64,000 bases of DNA, taken from contig DKOR01000020.1 of assembly GCA_002470825.1 (NCBI GenBank), positions 37,207 to 101,206 of the forward strand, given 5' to 3'. Made by a program: the position numbers and the translations under genes. The stretch comes from Thiotrichaceae bacterium UBA7357. GTDB lineage: Bacteria > Pseudomonadota > Gammaproteobacteria > Eutrophobiales > Eutrophobiaceae. Positions 44,454 to 53,482 of the stretch are shown in pieces. The notes under the pieces are model-generated. The model was not told where the DNA came from. It did no database searches and saw only the letters and a list, made by a program, of their open reading frames with translations. Position 1 is the stretch's first letter. Every line of letters starts with the position of its first letter.

Positions 44454-45256
44454 AACAGATTTATTGGATACCTTTATTGATCTTATTTACTTGGTCTTTA
44501 TTGGCCATCTTAGCACCTGTATTACGTTTGCATCCTGATCAAATATTACTAGATAAAATATTATTAACGCCTAATTTCACGCAATGGTTTGGACATGATG
44601 ATCTTGGTCGTTCAATCAGTGCACGGTTAATCATGGGAGCACGTACGTCATTAAGTGTTGCTATTGTTGTTGTCTCCATATCATTAATTGTAGGTACTTT
44701 CATCGGTATGATGAGTGCTTGGCTAGGTGGAATCTGGGATAAACTCTTGATAATGGTGGTTGATTTGTTTATTGCTTTTCCAGGGATGTTATTAGCAATT
44801 GCATTGGCAGGACTTTTTGGACCTGGAGTAATGAATACTGTTATTGCTCTATCTATAGTTAGTTGGGTAGGATTCGCGCGGTTGGCAAGAGTACAAACAC
44901 TTAGCATAAAAAAAAGAGACCATGTTATTGCTGGATATGCATTAGGGACACCGAGTCTTATTATTGCAATGAAGCATATTTTGCCACTAATTATGGCCCC
45001 TATAATTATAGAGGCAACATTCATTTTCGCGGGAGTAGTTATCGCTGAAGCAGGGTTATCCTTTCTAGGATTAGGCGTTCAGCCTCCAACAGCGTCATGG
45101 GGTAGCATGGTCCGAGATGGGACACGTTATATGTTGATAGCACCTCACATGGTGTTAGCCCCAGGTTTTGCTATTCTGTCACTAGTATTATGCATAAACT
45201 TCATAGGTGATTACCTTAGAGATAAGATGAATATAAAAGAAATAAGTAAAAGCTAA
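44450..45256 (+). CDS. Dipeptide/oligopeptide ABC transporter permease (DppC/OppC type)
   Basis: The 268-residue permease has FGHDDLGRSISARLIMGARTSL (about 47-68), several membrane helices, and a C-terminal EAA-like loop GTPSLIIAMKHILPLIMAPI followed by AEAGLSFLGLGVQPPTASWGSM (about 200-221). These are the signatures of DppC/OppC. No DppD/DppF ATPase is encoded in the window, so one must be supplied from elsewhere. nagZ starts one base after the stop. Confidence 0.9.
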   Translation: MKQIYWIPLLILFTWSLLAILAPVLRLHPDQILLDKILLTPNFTQWFGHDDLGRSISARLIMGARTSLSVAIVVVSISLIVGTFIGMMSAWLGGIWDKLLIMVVDLFIAFPGMLLAIALAGLFGPGVMNTVIALSIVSWVGFARLARVQTLSIKKRDHVIAGYALGTPSLIIAMKHILPLIMAPIIIEATFIFAGVVIAEAGLSFLGLGVQPPTASWGSMVRDGTRYMLIAPHMVLAPGFAILSLVLCINFIGDYLRDKMNIKEISKS

Positions 45257-45257
45257 A

Positions 45258-46295
45258 ATGAAAAAAATTCCACTGGGACCTATCATGACTGACCTTCGTG
45301 GTCTTCAGCTTGAAACCGATGAGCATGATATGTTGATGCATCCGCATACGGGTGGAGTGATCTTGTTTACACGAAACTTTGAATCGTTAGAGCAAATCAC
45401 AACCTTATGTAAAAGAATTCATGATTTACGTCAACCGCATCTTTTAATTGCTGTTGATCACGAAGGTGGGCGTGTGCAACGTTTTCGAGATGGTTTTAGT
45501 CATTTGCCATCATGTGCTTCACTAGCTAAGTGTAAGACTAATCAAGATGCTGAATCGCTCTGCCAGAAAGCAGGATGGCTAATGGCTGCAGAATTATTAG
45601 CGGTCGGTGTTGATATTAGTTTTGCACCAGTATTGGATTTGGGTGGAAAGATTAGTAATGTTATTGGTGATCGTGCTTTTCATACGGAACCCGACCAAAT
45701 ATCAAGGCTTGCGTATGCATATATGGGTGGCATGAAACAAGCAGGAATGTCGGCTGTAGGTAAACATTTTCCTGGTCATGGTTCAGTCTTTGAAGATTCG
45801 CATGATGATATTCCCTATGATTGCCGAAAATATCAAGATATTCAGATGAAAGATCTTATTCCATTCGAAAGAATGATACGAGGAGGATTGCCTGGTTTGA
45901 TGCCCGCTCATGTGATCTATACTGAGATAGATGAGGTGCCCGCAGGTTTTTCTTCAATATGGTTAGAGCAAATATTAAGAAAACAGTTGAAATTCACGGG
46001 AGCAATCTTTAGCGATGACTTGAGCATGAAAGGAGCTGAAGTTATGGGGAATTATCCTCGGCGTGCGGAATCAGCATTATTTGCGGGGTGTGATATGGTA
46101 TTGGCATGTAACAATCAAGCTGGTGCGGTTTCCATTCTGGAGCAAGCAGAAATACCGACGAATATTGAATTACAATCTCGATTAATCGGAATGCATGGTC
46201 GCTTTGAAAAAAATCTATGTGATTTAAAGAAAACAGTATTATGGCAAGAACGATCAGCACTCATACTAAACTTTAATGAAAAACAAAAATTTTAG
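45258..46295 (+). CDS. nagZ: Beta-N-acetylhexosaminidase NagZ
   Basis: This 345-residue GH3 enzyme has IAVDHEGGRVQRFRDGFSHLP (about 61-81), the His/Asp loop KHFPGHGSVFEDSHDDIP (about 168-185) and the nucleophile Asp in AIFSDDLSMKGAEVM (about 248-262). It removes GlcNAc from anhydro-muropeptides in the cytoplasm during cell-wall recycling. Position after the peptide permeases supports a recycling role for that transporter. Confidence 0.95.
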   Translation: MKKIPLGPIMTDLRGLQLETDEHDMLMHPHTGGVILFTRNFESLEQITTLCKRIHDLRQPHLLIAVDHEGGRVQRFRDGFSHLPSCASLAKCKTNQDAESLCQKAGWLMAAELLAVGVDISFAPVLDLGGKISNVIGDRAFHTEPDQISRLAYAYMGGMKQAGMSAVGKHFPGHGSVFEDSHDDIPYDCRKYQDIQMKDLIPFERMIRGGLPGLMPAHVIYTEIDEVPAGFSSIWLEQILRKQLKFTGAIFSDDLSMKGAEVMGNYPRRAESALFAGCDMVLACNNQAGAVSILEQAEIPTNIELQSRLIGMHGRFEKNLCDLKKTVLWQERSALILNFNEKQKF

Positions 46296-46673
46296 TTGGA
46301 TGATGATTTCTCTGGCTGAAAAGCAAAATAATTATTTTGCTATATTAACTCTTCAGCATAATAATCATTCAGGTAAACAATTGATTTGGTGATATTTTTA
46401 GGCTCTGCGAATTAGTGAGTTTGAAACGAAAGTTATACTCTATGAATAAGATGTCCTTTGGAAGATGAGTTAAAGAATTAAAGAGTCCAATTTGCTTTTT
46501 CGAATGATTCAAATATCGGATAATATGCTATAGGTTTATCGAAAGTAGTTGATAATACATTGTATGAATAAAAGAAAATCGTTTGTTGTAATTGATGTAA
46601 TGTATCTAGTAGGAACATAAGGTGCGTTAGAGTTATAACATGACGCTTATTTACTAAATAATAGGATTAATAA
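46296..46673. other. 378-base intergenic region between nagZ and the MscS gene
   Basis: No coding ORF of note is found here. The start holds the 20-base palindrome at 46322-46341, probably part of the nagZ transcript end. The rest is AT-rich and may carry the promoter of the channel gene, but no convincing -35/-10 pair was found. Confidence 0.5.
46322..46341. repeat. Perfect 20-base palindrome
   Basis: AGCAAAATAATTATTTTGCT is self-complementary over all 20 bases. In RNA it would form an eight-pair stem with an AATT loop. It lies 27 bases after the nagZ stop. It may be a two-way terminator or a protein-binding site; no T-run follows. Confidence 0.5.
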
Positions 46674-47771
46674 ATGAGTCTTACGGAAATTTTGAGTAAT
46701 GGATTAAGTTTTTTTGGAGAAGAAACTTGGATATTACAAGTTTTTATCGTGGTCTTTGTGACAGCAATGCTAAATTGGATGCAAAAACGTATTGTAAAAA
46801 AAATAATACCTGGACTCCAACTTACTCAAACCTATTGGGATGACGCACTGTTTGACGCTGCCCGCAAACCGATTACATTTTTAATCTGGATCATTGGACT
46901 AACGTTCGCTGCAGATATTATCAAAAATGAAAATGATGCGATTATCTTTGGTGCTATAGCGCCGATACGTGATGTCGGAGTGATTGTTGCTATCTCGTGG
47001 TTTCTCGTTCGGTTTGTTGGCCGTGCAGAAATCAATTTTTCTAAGAAAAAGCAAAGCCAAGGAGTAGATTTTGATAAAACAACTGTCGATGCAATTGCTA
47101 AATTACTGCGCATTTCAATCATAATCACAGCTGCATTGGTCACGATGCAAACTTTGGGTTATAGCGTCTCGGGCGTATTGGCTTTTGGTGGTATTGGTGG
47201 AATTGCCATTGGCTTTGCGGCGCGTGATTTACTCGCTAATTTCTTTGGTGGTTTTATGATTTATATGGATCGTCCATTTGATGTAGGTGACTGGATCCGA
47301 TCACCAGATAAAGAGATTGAGGGTACAGTAGAAAAAATAGGCTGGCGTTTAACAACTATACGTACATTTGAAAAACGACCTTTATATGTGCCAAATGCGA
47401 TTTTTACAAGCATCGCTGTCGAAAACCCATCACGTATGAGTAATAGGAGGATTAAAGAGACAATTGGTATTCGTTATGATGATGTGGTCAAGATGGAGGA
47501 TATAGTTACCGAGGTTAAAGAGATGTTGAAAGAACATGATGATATTGATGCAAATCAAACATTAATTGTTAATTTTAATGAATTTGCCCCATCTTCACTT
47601 GATTTTTTTATATATACGTTCACTAAAACAACTAATTGGATTAAATTTCATGAGGTTAAACAGAATGTCTTATTAAAGATTATTAAAATAATAGAATCGC
47701 ATAGTGCGCAAACTGCGTTTCCAACATCAACTTTGCATATTAGACAAGAGCCTCATGTCTCAGATACATAA
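46674..47771 (+). CDS. MscS-family mechanosensitive channel
   Basis: The 365-residue protein has four to five membrane helices. The pore helix is in SGVLAFGGIGGIAIGFAARDLLANFFGG (about 165-192). The beta-domain is YMDRPFDVGDWIRSPDKEIEGTVEKIGWRLTTIRTFEKRPLYVPNAIF, then the alpha/beta cytoplasmic cage. This is the MscS core and is closest in size to YbdG/YnaI types. It releases solutes on hypo-osmotic shock. ATG 46674 starts the protein; it is a single gene, with 96 bases before dapF. Confidence 0.9.
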   Translation: MSLTEILSNGLSFFGEETWILQVFIVVFVTAMLNWMQKRIVKKIIPGLQLTQTYWDDALFDAARKPITFLIWIIGLTFAADIIKNENDAIIFGAIAPIRDVGVIVAISWFLVRFVGRAEINFSKKKQSQGVDFDKTTVDAIAKLLRISIIITAALVTMQTLGYSVSGVLAFGGIGGIAIGFAARDLLANFFGGFMIYMDRPFDVGDWIRSPDKEIEGTVEKIGWRLTTIRTFEKRPLYVPNAIFTSIAVENPSRMSNRRIKETIGIRYDDVVKMEDIVTEVKEMLKEHDDIDANQTLIVNFNEFAPSSLDFFIYTFTKTTNWIKFHEVKQNVLLKIIKIIESHSAQTAFPTSTLHIRQEPHVSDT

Positions 47772-47867
47772 TCTATCGGTTGCTTTATCATTATTTCTGT
47801 AAGCCAGACTATTGGTAAATTCTATACACTGCTTTGTGTAATGGTAGATAAGTTGTAATCTATAAGC

Positions 47868-48698
47868 ATGGAATATCAATTCACAAAAATGCATGGTATT
47901 GGTAACGATTTTATCGTTTTTGATAGCTATTCGCAGCCACTAACGTTGTCATGTAAACAAGTTAGACATATAGCAGATCGACAATTCGGTATTGGCTGTG
48001 ATCAGGTCCTGTTGCTTGAACCACCGAAAAACTCAGAAACCGATGTTTGTTATCGAATATTCAATGCTGATGGTGGTGAAGTAATGCAGTGTGGTAACGG
48101 TGCTCGCTGTGTAGCGATCTATCTCAGGGAAAAAGGATTAGTGAAAAAAGATAGGATTATTGCTGAAACGGGCAAAGGACGCCTTATTCTAAAAATTATT
48201 GCCAATAATTATGTGACTGTCAGTATGGGAGTGCCTGAATTTGAACCGGATAGGATCCCATTAAAAGTTAATCAAAGGATGGAAAAATATAAATTAAATC
48301 TGGATAAAAATAAGCTGACTTTTGGTGCTGTTTCTTTGGGAAATCCTCATGCTGTTATAATTGTTGATGATGTTGATTCAACCTTAGTAAATGTAATTGG
48401 TCCAAATGTACAGCTAAGTGGGATATTTCCAGAAAGTGTCAATGTTAGCTTTATTCAAATATTGAGTCAGGAAAGATTTAAGTTACGTGTTTTTGAACGT
48501 GGTTCTGGTGAAACATTAGCGTGTGGTAGCGGTGCTTGTGCGGCGATGGTTATTGCTTGTCAGCAAGGGTATTTGAAGGGGACAATAGACGCGGAGTTAC
48601 GTGGTGGTCATCTGAAGTTACAGTGGGAAGGCGAAGGCGAACCAGTCTATATGACAGGTCCTGCTGAAACGGTCTTTGAGGGAAAAATTAAATTATGA
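47868..48698 (+). CDS. dapF: Diaminopimelate epimerase
   Basis: The 276-residue enzyme interconverts LL- and meso-DAP for lysine and peptidoglycan. Both catalytic cysteines are seen: FNADGGEVMQCGNGARC (about 64-80) and ERGSGETLACGSGACAA (about 210-226). KMHGIGNDFIVFD opens the protein. Its stop overlaps the DUF484 start by four bases; dapF-DUF484-xerC is a conserved order in Pseudomonas and relatives. Confidence 0.96.
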   Translation: MEYQFTKMHGIGNDFIVFDSYSQPLTLSCKQVRHIADRQFGIGCDQVLLLEPPKNSETDVCYRIFNADGGEVMQCGNGARCVAIYLREKGLVKKDRIIAETGKGRLILKIIANNYVTVSMGVPEFEPDRIPLKVNQRMEKYKLNLDKNKLTFGAVSLGNPHAVIIVDDVDSTLVNVIGPNVQLSGIFPESVNVSFIQILSQERFKLRVFERGSGETLACGSGACAAMVIACQQGYLKGTIDAELRGGHLKLQWEGEGEPVYMTGPAETVFEGKIKL

Positions 48699-49402
48699 GT
48701 GAATATAAAAAAGAGAGCTCAGAGTCAAATAATATTTCAGAAAATATAGTGATTGATTTTTTAAGGAAAAATCCGAATTTTTTTAATTCATACCCCGATA
48801 TTATCTCTGAATTAAAAATTCCGCACGATCATGGTACGGCTATATCGTTAGTTGAAAAACAAGTCTCTGTTTTACGTGAACAAAATCAACAAACAAGAAA
48901 GCGCTTACATGAGTTAATAGAAATTGCGCGTCAGAATGAAGAACTTGCTAAACGAATGCATAAATTAGCACTGACCCTAATGGATGCAGATGAACCTAAA
49001 GATATTTTCAATACCTTATACGACAACTTGAAAAAGAACTTTCATGCGGATCGTGCCGTTGTTAGGTTATTTGCAAAACCCTCCTTTATAGATACTTTTG
49101 CAACAGATGAATTCTCAGGTAACGAAACTGCGGAAGAGTATTTGTTTAAAAGTATTATTGATAAGCGCTTGCCATTAAGTGGTCGTATGAAACGCCAACA
49201 ACAAGTGTTTTTGTTTGGCGATGATGGTGATGAAATTGCATCATCTGTGATGATCCCATTGCATGGTCAAGGGTGGGGTGGAATCCTTTCTATTGGTAGT
49301 TTTGATGCTGAGCATTTTCAAGCTGGTATGGGTATTGAATTACTTGCTAACTTAGGTGAAATATTAAGTTTTATTTTAAAACCTTGGGTTGAGCAAGTTT
49401 AG
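48695..49402 (+). CDS. DUF484 family protein (GAF-like)
   Basis: The 235-residue protein has the N-terminal helical part VIDFLRKNPNFFNSYPDII and a coiled segment ISLVEKQVSVLREQNQQTRKRLHELI (about 47-72). A GAF-like domain (about 95-230) includes LPLSGRMKRQQQVFLFGDD and MIPLHGQGWGGILSIGSFD. DUF484 has no agreed function; it is a standard partner of dapF and xerC. It is translationally coupled to dapF. Confidence 0.9.
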   Translation: MSEYKKESSESNNISENIVIDFLRKNPNFFNSYPDIISELKIPHDHGTAISLVEKQVSVLREQNQQTRKRLHELIEIARQNEELAKRMHKLALTLMDADEPKDIFNTLYDNLKKNFHADRAVVRLFAKPSFIDTFATDEFSGNETAEEYLFKSIIDKRLPLSGRMKRQQQVFLFGDDGDEIASSVMIPLHGQGWGGILSIGSFDAEHFQAGMGIELLANLGEILSFILKPWVEQV

Positions 49403-49440
49403 TTTTTAACATAAATAACAATGATTAATTAATTTAAATA

Positions 49441-50343
49441 ATGCAACCGTCTGAGATGCCATTGCTTGATTCCTTCATAAAGAGTTTACATCACCTTTCT
49501 GAACATACTCGTAAGAGTTATCAACGTGATGTCACCTGCCTAGAAAATTTTTGTGATAAGCAAGAAATAAATAAATGGTCTGATATTGATTGTAAACAGA
49601 TAAGACGTTTTGTCGCTTCTCGACATAAAGAGGGTATTAGTGGTCGTTCATTACAGCGTAACTTGTCAGCAATTAGATCTTTTTATTATTATCTATTAGA
49701 GCTAGATAAGGTTAAAAAAAATCCTGCCGAAGGCGTTGTTACCCCTAAAACATCTCGTAAACTTCCCAATGTGTTAGACACAGATCAGACCGTTCAACTA
49801 GTCGAAATTAAACAACAAGATGATTTAGCGATTCGTGATCGTGCCATGCTGGAGTTGATTTATTCTTCCGGATTACGCCTTGCTGAATTGGTAAGTACCA
49901 ATATCAATGATGTTGATTTTAGTGACCGCTTATTGACAGTGATTGGTAAGGGTAAAAAAATGCGTAATGTTCCTATTGGAAAGCATGCAATCAAGGCGAT
50001 TAATAATTGGCTAAAGATAAGACAATATATGATTAATAAAAACGAAATTGCATTATTTGTTAGCCAGCAAGGCAAACGAATCAGTCCAAGATCAGTACAA
50101 TATCGTTTAAAGAAGTGGGCTGTAAAACAAGGTTTACCAAGTCACGTACACCCCCATATGCTGCGGCATTCATTCGCCAGTCATATGTTGGAGTCTAGCG
50201 GTGATCTGCGTGCTGTTCAGGAATTACTTGGCCATGCGGATATTAGTACTACGCAAGTTTATACTCACCTTGATTTTCAACATTTGTCACAGATTTATGA
50301 TAAGAGCCACCCTCGAGCATATCGAAAGAAATCGGATCGATAG
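49441..50343 (+). CDS. xerC: Tyrosine recombinase XerC
   Basis: The 300-residue recombinase acts with XerD at dif to resolve chromosome dimers. It has the N-terminal SAM-like domain (about 5-95) and the catalytic set: Arg in SSGLRLAEL (about 141-149), Lys in GKGKKMRNVP, HMLRHSFASHML (about 239-250), GHADISTTQ and the nucleophile Tyr in QVYTHLDF. The place after dapF-DUF484 identifies it as XerC and not a phage integrase. Confidence 0.94.
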   Translation: MQPSEMPLLDSFIKSLHHLSEHTRKSYQRDVTCLENFCDKQEINKWSDIDCKQIRRFVASRHKEGISGRSLQRNLSAIRSFYYYLLELDKVKKNPAEGVVTPKTSRKLPNVLDTDQTVQLVEIKQQDDLAIRDRAMLELIYSSGLRLAELVSTNINDVDFSDRLLTVIGKGKKMRNVPIGKHAIKAINNWLKIRQYMINKNEIALFVSQQGKRISPRSVQYRLKKWAVKQGLPSHVHPHMLRHSFASHMLESSGDLRAVQELLGHADISTTQVYTHLDFQHLSQIYDKSHPRAYRKKSDR

Positions 50344-50368
50344 CATTGCCTTAAGATAACTATTGACA

Positions 50369-50397
50369 TGGGCATTAGCTAGCCGCTCATGTACAAT
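50369..50397 (+). promoter_or_regulatory. Candidate promoter for hslVU
   Basis: TGGGCA (50369-50374) and TACAAT (50392-50397) are spaced by 17 bases, ending 29 bases before the hslV GTG. hslVU belongs to the heat-shock regulon in E. coli, but no clear sigma-32 (CTTGAA / CCCCAT) pair was found here. A nearby TTGACA (50363) has the wrong spacing (23 bases). Confidence 0.35.
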
Positions 50398-50426
50398 TCC
50401 GCTTCCCTTCTTAGGAGAGAGAAAAG

Positions 50427-50960
50427 GTGAAACAATATCGAGGAACAACCATATTATCTGTGCGTCGCAATGAGCATGTCGTTATTGGCGGTGATGGACA
50501 GGTATCATTGGGTGATACTGTGATGAAAGGCAATGCACGTAAGGTACGACGCTTATATAATGAAAAAATAATTGCTGGATTTGCCGGTGGTACAGCGGAT
50601 GCTTTTACTTTATTTGAACGCTTTGAGGCTAAATTACAAAAGCATCAAGGAAATTTAATGCGATCTGCTGTTGAATTGGCAAAAGATTGGCGCACAGACC
50701 GAATGTTACGTCGACTTGAAGCATTACTATGTGTTGCAGACAAAACTACTTCACTTATTATCTCGGGGAATGGAGATGTAATAGAGCCAGAAGATCATAT
50801 TATGGCGATCGGCTCAGGTGGGAATTATGCAAAATCAGCTGCACAAGCCTTGATCGAGAACACCGAGATGGGTGCTCGTGAAATCGTTGAAAAAGGTTTA
50901 GGTATCGCTGCTAATATTTGTATCTACACGAATTCCAACTTGACTGTAGAAGAACTGTAA
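50427..50960 (+). CDS. hslV: ATP-dependent protease subunit HslV (ClpQ)
   Basis: This 177-residue peptidase of the HslVU proteasome-like complex begins MKQYRG and then TTILSVRR, where the first Thr becomes the active N-terminal nucleophile after a six-residue propeptide is removed. GDGQVSLGDTVMKGNARKVRRLYN and GFAGGTADAFTLFERFE are standard. GTG 50427 is the start, with AGGAGA eight bases upstream at 50413-50418. hslU follows 38 bases after the stop. Confidence 0.95.
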   Translation: MKQYRGTTILSVRRNEHVVIGGDGQVSLGDTVMKGNARKVRRLYNEKIIAGFAGGTADAFTLFERFEAKLQKHQGNLMRSAVELAKDWRTDRMLRRLEALLCVADKTTSLIISGNGDVIEPEDHIMAIGSGGNYAKSAAQALIENTEMGAREIVEKGLGIAANICIYTNSNLTVEEL

Positions 50961-50998
50961 ATAGTTGTTTAGAAATCATATTAAATAAATGGATTAAA

Positions 50999-52327
50999 AT
51001 GTCAGACTTAACACCACAGGCGATTGTTGCCGAATTAAATAAACATATTATTGGTCAAGACTCAGCTAAACGTGCAGTTGCTATTGCATTACGTAATCGT
51101 TGGCGTCGAGTGCAAGTCGATGAATCAATACGAAATGAGATTACCCCCAAAAATATATTAATGATTGGACCTACTGGTGTGGGGAAGACTGAGATAGCTC
51201 GACGTCTTGCTAAACTAGCTAAAGCACCATTCATTAAAATAGAAGCGACAAAATTTACAGAGGTAGGTTATGTCGGGCGTGATGTGGAATCGATTATTCG
51301 TGATCTTGCTGATGTTGCGATAAAACAAACACGTGAAATTGAATTAGAAAAAGTAAGTGCTCAGGCAGACGAAATTGCTATGGAAAGAGTACTAGATATT
51401 TTATTGTTACCAGCTCGAGGTGTTGGTGAAAATGATGAAGAATTAAATGAAAATCCGACACGTAAAAAATTCAGAAAAATGGTCGTTGAAGGAAAGTTTG
51501 ATGATAAAGAACTTGAAGTTGAATTAAAGACACCTAGTGTTGGTGTTGAGATAATGGCACCACCAGGTATGGAAGAAATGACCAGTCAGTTGCAAGGCAT
51601 GTTTCAAAATATGGGGGATACTAAGAAACAAACACGTAAATTGCATGTAAAAGATGCATTAAAACTATTAGGAGAAGAAGCAGCAGCAAAGTTATTAAAT
51701 GAAGAAGATATTAAGGCCATTTCATTAGAAAGTGTTGAACAACATGGTATTGTTTTTCTTGATGAGCTTGATAAAGTTACACGCCGTTCTGAAGCAAGTG
51801 GTCCAGATATTTCTCGTGAAGGTGTGCAACGTGATTTATTACCGCTAGTTGAAGGTAGTACAGTAACAACGAAATATGGAATGGTAAAGACAGATCATAT
51901 TTTATTTATCGCATCTGGCGCATTTCACCTTGCTAAACCTTCAGATCTAATCCCTGAGTTACAGGGGCGATTACCTATTAGGGTAGAATTAACGGCCTTG
52001 GTTGCAGATGACTTTGTTAGAATCCTCACAGAACCCGACGCATCATTAACAGAACAATACACCTTGTTAATGGCAACTGAAGGAGTGAGCGTAAGCTTTA
52101 CTCCTGATGGTGTAAAGCGAATTGCCGAAATTGCTTTTCAGGTAAATGACACTACCGAAAATATTGGTGCGCGTCGTCTGCATACAGTTATGGAACGCTT
52201 ACTTGAGACATTGTCGTATGAAGCTTCAGAAAAAAATGGCGAATCTATATCAATTAATGCAGATTATGTTAATGATCATTTAAATGAGTTGATTGAAGAT
52301 GAGGATTTAAGTCGTTATATCCTGTAA
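50999..52327 (+). CDS. hslU: ATP-dependent protease ATPase subunit HslU (ClpY)
   Basis: The 442-residue AAA+ unfoldase has IIGQDSAKRAVAIALRNRWRR, Walker A GPTGVGKTEIARRLAK (about 57-72), the pore loop EVGYVGRDVESIIRDL, Walker B GIVFLDELDKVT and a C-terminal domain ending DLSRYIL, which docks on HslV. ATG 50999 is chosen because it gives the usual MSDLTPQAIVAELNK start. A TTG at 50918 is in frame but lies within hslV. Confidence 0.96.
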   Translation: MSDLTPQAIVAELNKHIIGQDSAKRAVAIALRNRWRRVQVDESIRNEITPKNILMIGPTGVGKTEIARRLAKLAKAPFIKIEATKFTEVGYVGRDVESIIRDLADVAIKQTREIELEKVSAQADEIAMERVLDILLLPARGVGENDEELNENPTRKKFRKMVVEGKFDDKELEVELKTPSVGVEIMAPPGMEEMTSQLQGMFQNMGDTKKQTRKLHVKDALKLLGEEAAAKLLNEEDIKAISLESVEQHGIVFLDELDKVTRRSEASGPDISREGVQRDLLPLVEGSTVTTKYGMVKTDHILFIASGAFHLAKPSDLIPELQGRLPIRVELTALVADDFVRILTEPDASLTEQYTLLMATEGVSVSFTPDGVKRIAEIAFQVNDTTENIGARRLHTVMERLLETLSYEASEKNGESISINADYVNDHLNELIEDEDLSRYIL

Positions 52328-52368
52328 TTTAATAATAACTTTTAATATTTGTGCTAATTAAAAAAAAC

Positions 52369-52740
52369 ATGTCAGATACTAAAAGAAGTCCGACTTCAAT
52401 AAATCTACATCAGAAATCTCGTATGCTTGAGATAGAATATGATGATGGAGCTAGATTCGAATTGTCTTGTGAGTATTTGCGAGTTCACTCTCCCTCTGCA
52501 GATGTTAAAGGGCACGGACCAGGGCAAGAAGTTTTACAAATAGGTAAAGAAATGATCAATATTCAAGAGATAGAAGCTGTAGGGAACTATGCTGTCAAGT
52601 TAATCTTCGATGATGGGCACAATACGGGGCTTTATACTTGGGAATACTTGTATGAACTGGGTACGCAAAAAGATAATTATTGGATTAATTATCTGGATGC
52701 TTTAAAAAAAGCAGGACATACACGAAAATTAAATGACTGA
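52369..52740 (+). CDS. DUF971 (gamma-butyrobetaine hydroxylase-like N-terminal) protein
   Basis: The 123-residue protein starts MSDTKRSPTSINLHQKSRMLEIEYDDGARFELSCEYLRVHSPS and continues with GHGPGQEVLQIGKEMINIQEIEAVGNYAVKLIFDDGHNTGLYTWEYL. This is the compact DUF971 fold often linked to Fe-S metabolism. ATG 52369 fits homologues better than GTG 52351 (six residues longer). It is a standard gene between hslU and ubiE in Pseudomonas-type gammas. It overlaps ubiE by eight bases. Confidence 0.88.
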   Translation: MSDTKRSPTSINLHQKSRMLEIEYDDGARFELSCEYLRVHSPSADVKGHGPGQEVLQIGKEMINIQEIEAVGNYAVKLIFDDGHNTGLYTWEYLYELGTQKDNYWINYLDALKKAGHTRKLND

Positions 52741-53482
52741 ACAATCAATAACAGACTTTGGTTTTGAAAAAGTTCCTGCTAAAGAAAAGGCTAGTAGAGT
52801 CGCTGATGTTTTTACATCAGTAGCGTCAGAATATGATTTGATGAATGATGTTATGTCATTCGGTGTTCACCGATTATGGAAGCGCAAGTTAGTAGACTTC
52901 TGTGCGATTAGAAGAAATTATCATGTGTTGGATCTTGCTAGTGGTACTGGAGACATTGCAAGTTTAATTTATAAACGACTAGGTGATAGTGGTCGGGTTA
53001 CATTATGCGACATCAACTCCGACATGTTAAAAAATGCAAGAGATCGATTAATAAATAAAGGAAAGATTGATAGAGTTGATTACGTACAAGCTAGTGCAGA
53101 GCTATTGCCTTTTGAGGACAATAGTTTTGATTGTATGACACTTTCATTTGGATTACGGAATATGACAGATAAAGATGCTGCCTTACGCTCTATGTATCGG
53201 AAGCTAAAATACGGTTCACAATTAGTCATTCTTGAATTTTCAAAGGTCGTGATCCCAGTGTTGAGTAAAATATATGATGAATATTCATTAAAGTTGATTC
53301 CTCGATTTGGCAAAGTCATTGCTCGTGATGAATCGAGTTATCAATATTTAGTTGAATCAATACGGGTGCACCCTAACCAAGAAGTATTGGCGACAATGAT
53401 GAAGCAAGCTGGCTTTGAAAAAGTCCAATATTATAATTTGACAGGTGGTGTTGTCGCCATTCATCGTGGTTATAAAATATGA
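52733..53482 (+). CDS. ubiE: Ubiquinone/menaquinone biosynthesis C-methyltransferase UbiE
   Basis: This 249-residue SAM enzyme methylates C2 of the benzoquinol ring (and demethylmenaquinol where present). It has TDFGFEKVPAKEKASRVADVFTSVASEYDLMNDVMSFGVHRLWKR, motif I VLDLASGTGDIASLI (about 64-78), FGLRNMTDKDAAL and GFEKVQYYNLTGGVVAIHRG at the C terminus. These are the full UbiE signatures. It overlaps both neighbours and starts the ubiE-ubiJ-ubiB unit. Confidence 0.96.
   Translation: MTEQSITDFGFEKVPAKEKASRVADVFTSVASEYDLMNDVMSFGVHRLWKRKLVDFCAIRRNYHVLDLASGTGDIASLIYKRLGDSGRVTLCDINSDMLKNARDRLINKGKIDRVDYVQASAELLPFEDNSFDCMTLSFGLRNMTDKDAALRSMYRKLKYGSQLVILEFSKVVIPVLSKIYDEYSLKLIPRFGKVIARDESSYQYLVESIRVHPNQEVLATMMKQAGFEKVQYYNLTGGVVAIHRGYKI

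Noticed and set aside
44539..45024. 161-codon antisense ORF within the second permease gene
   Set aside because: It is the mirror of a low-complexity membrane-protein gene, with an unusual composition and no ribosome site; the plus-strand permease is clearly real.
50363..50368. TTGACA as -35 of hslV
   Set aside because: Spacing to TACAAT is 23 bases, too long; the TGGGCA/TACAAT pair fits better.
50918..50998. A 27-residue extension of HslU from a TTG
   Set aside because: It lies mostly inside hslV in another frame; HslU proteins begin at the MSDLTPQ position (50999).
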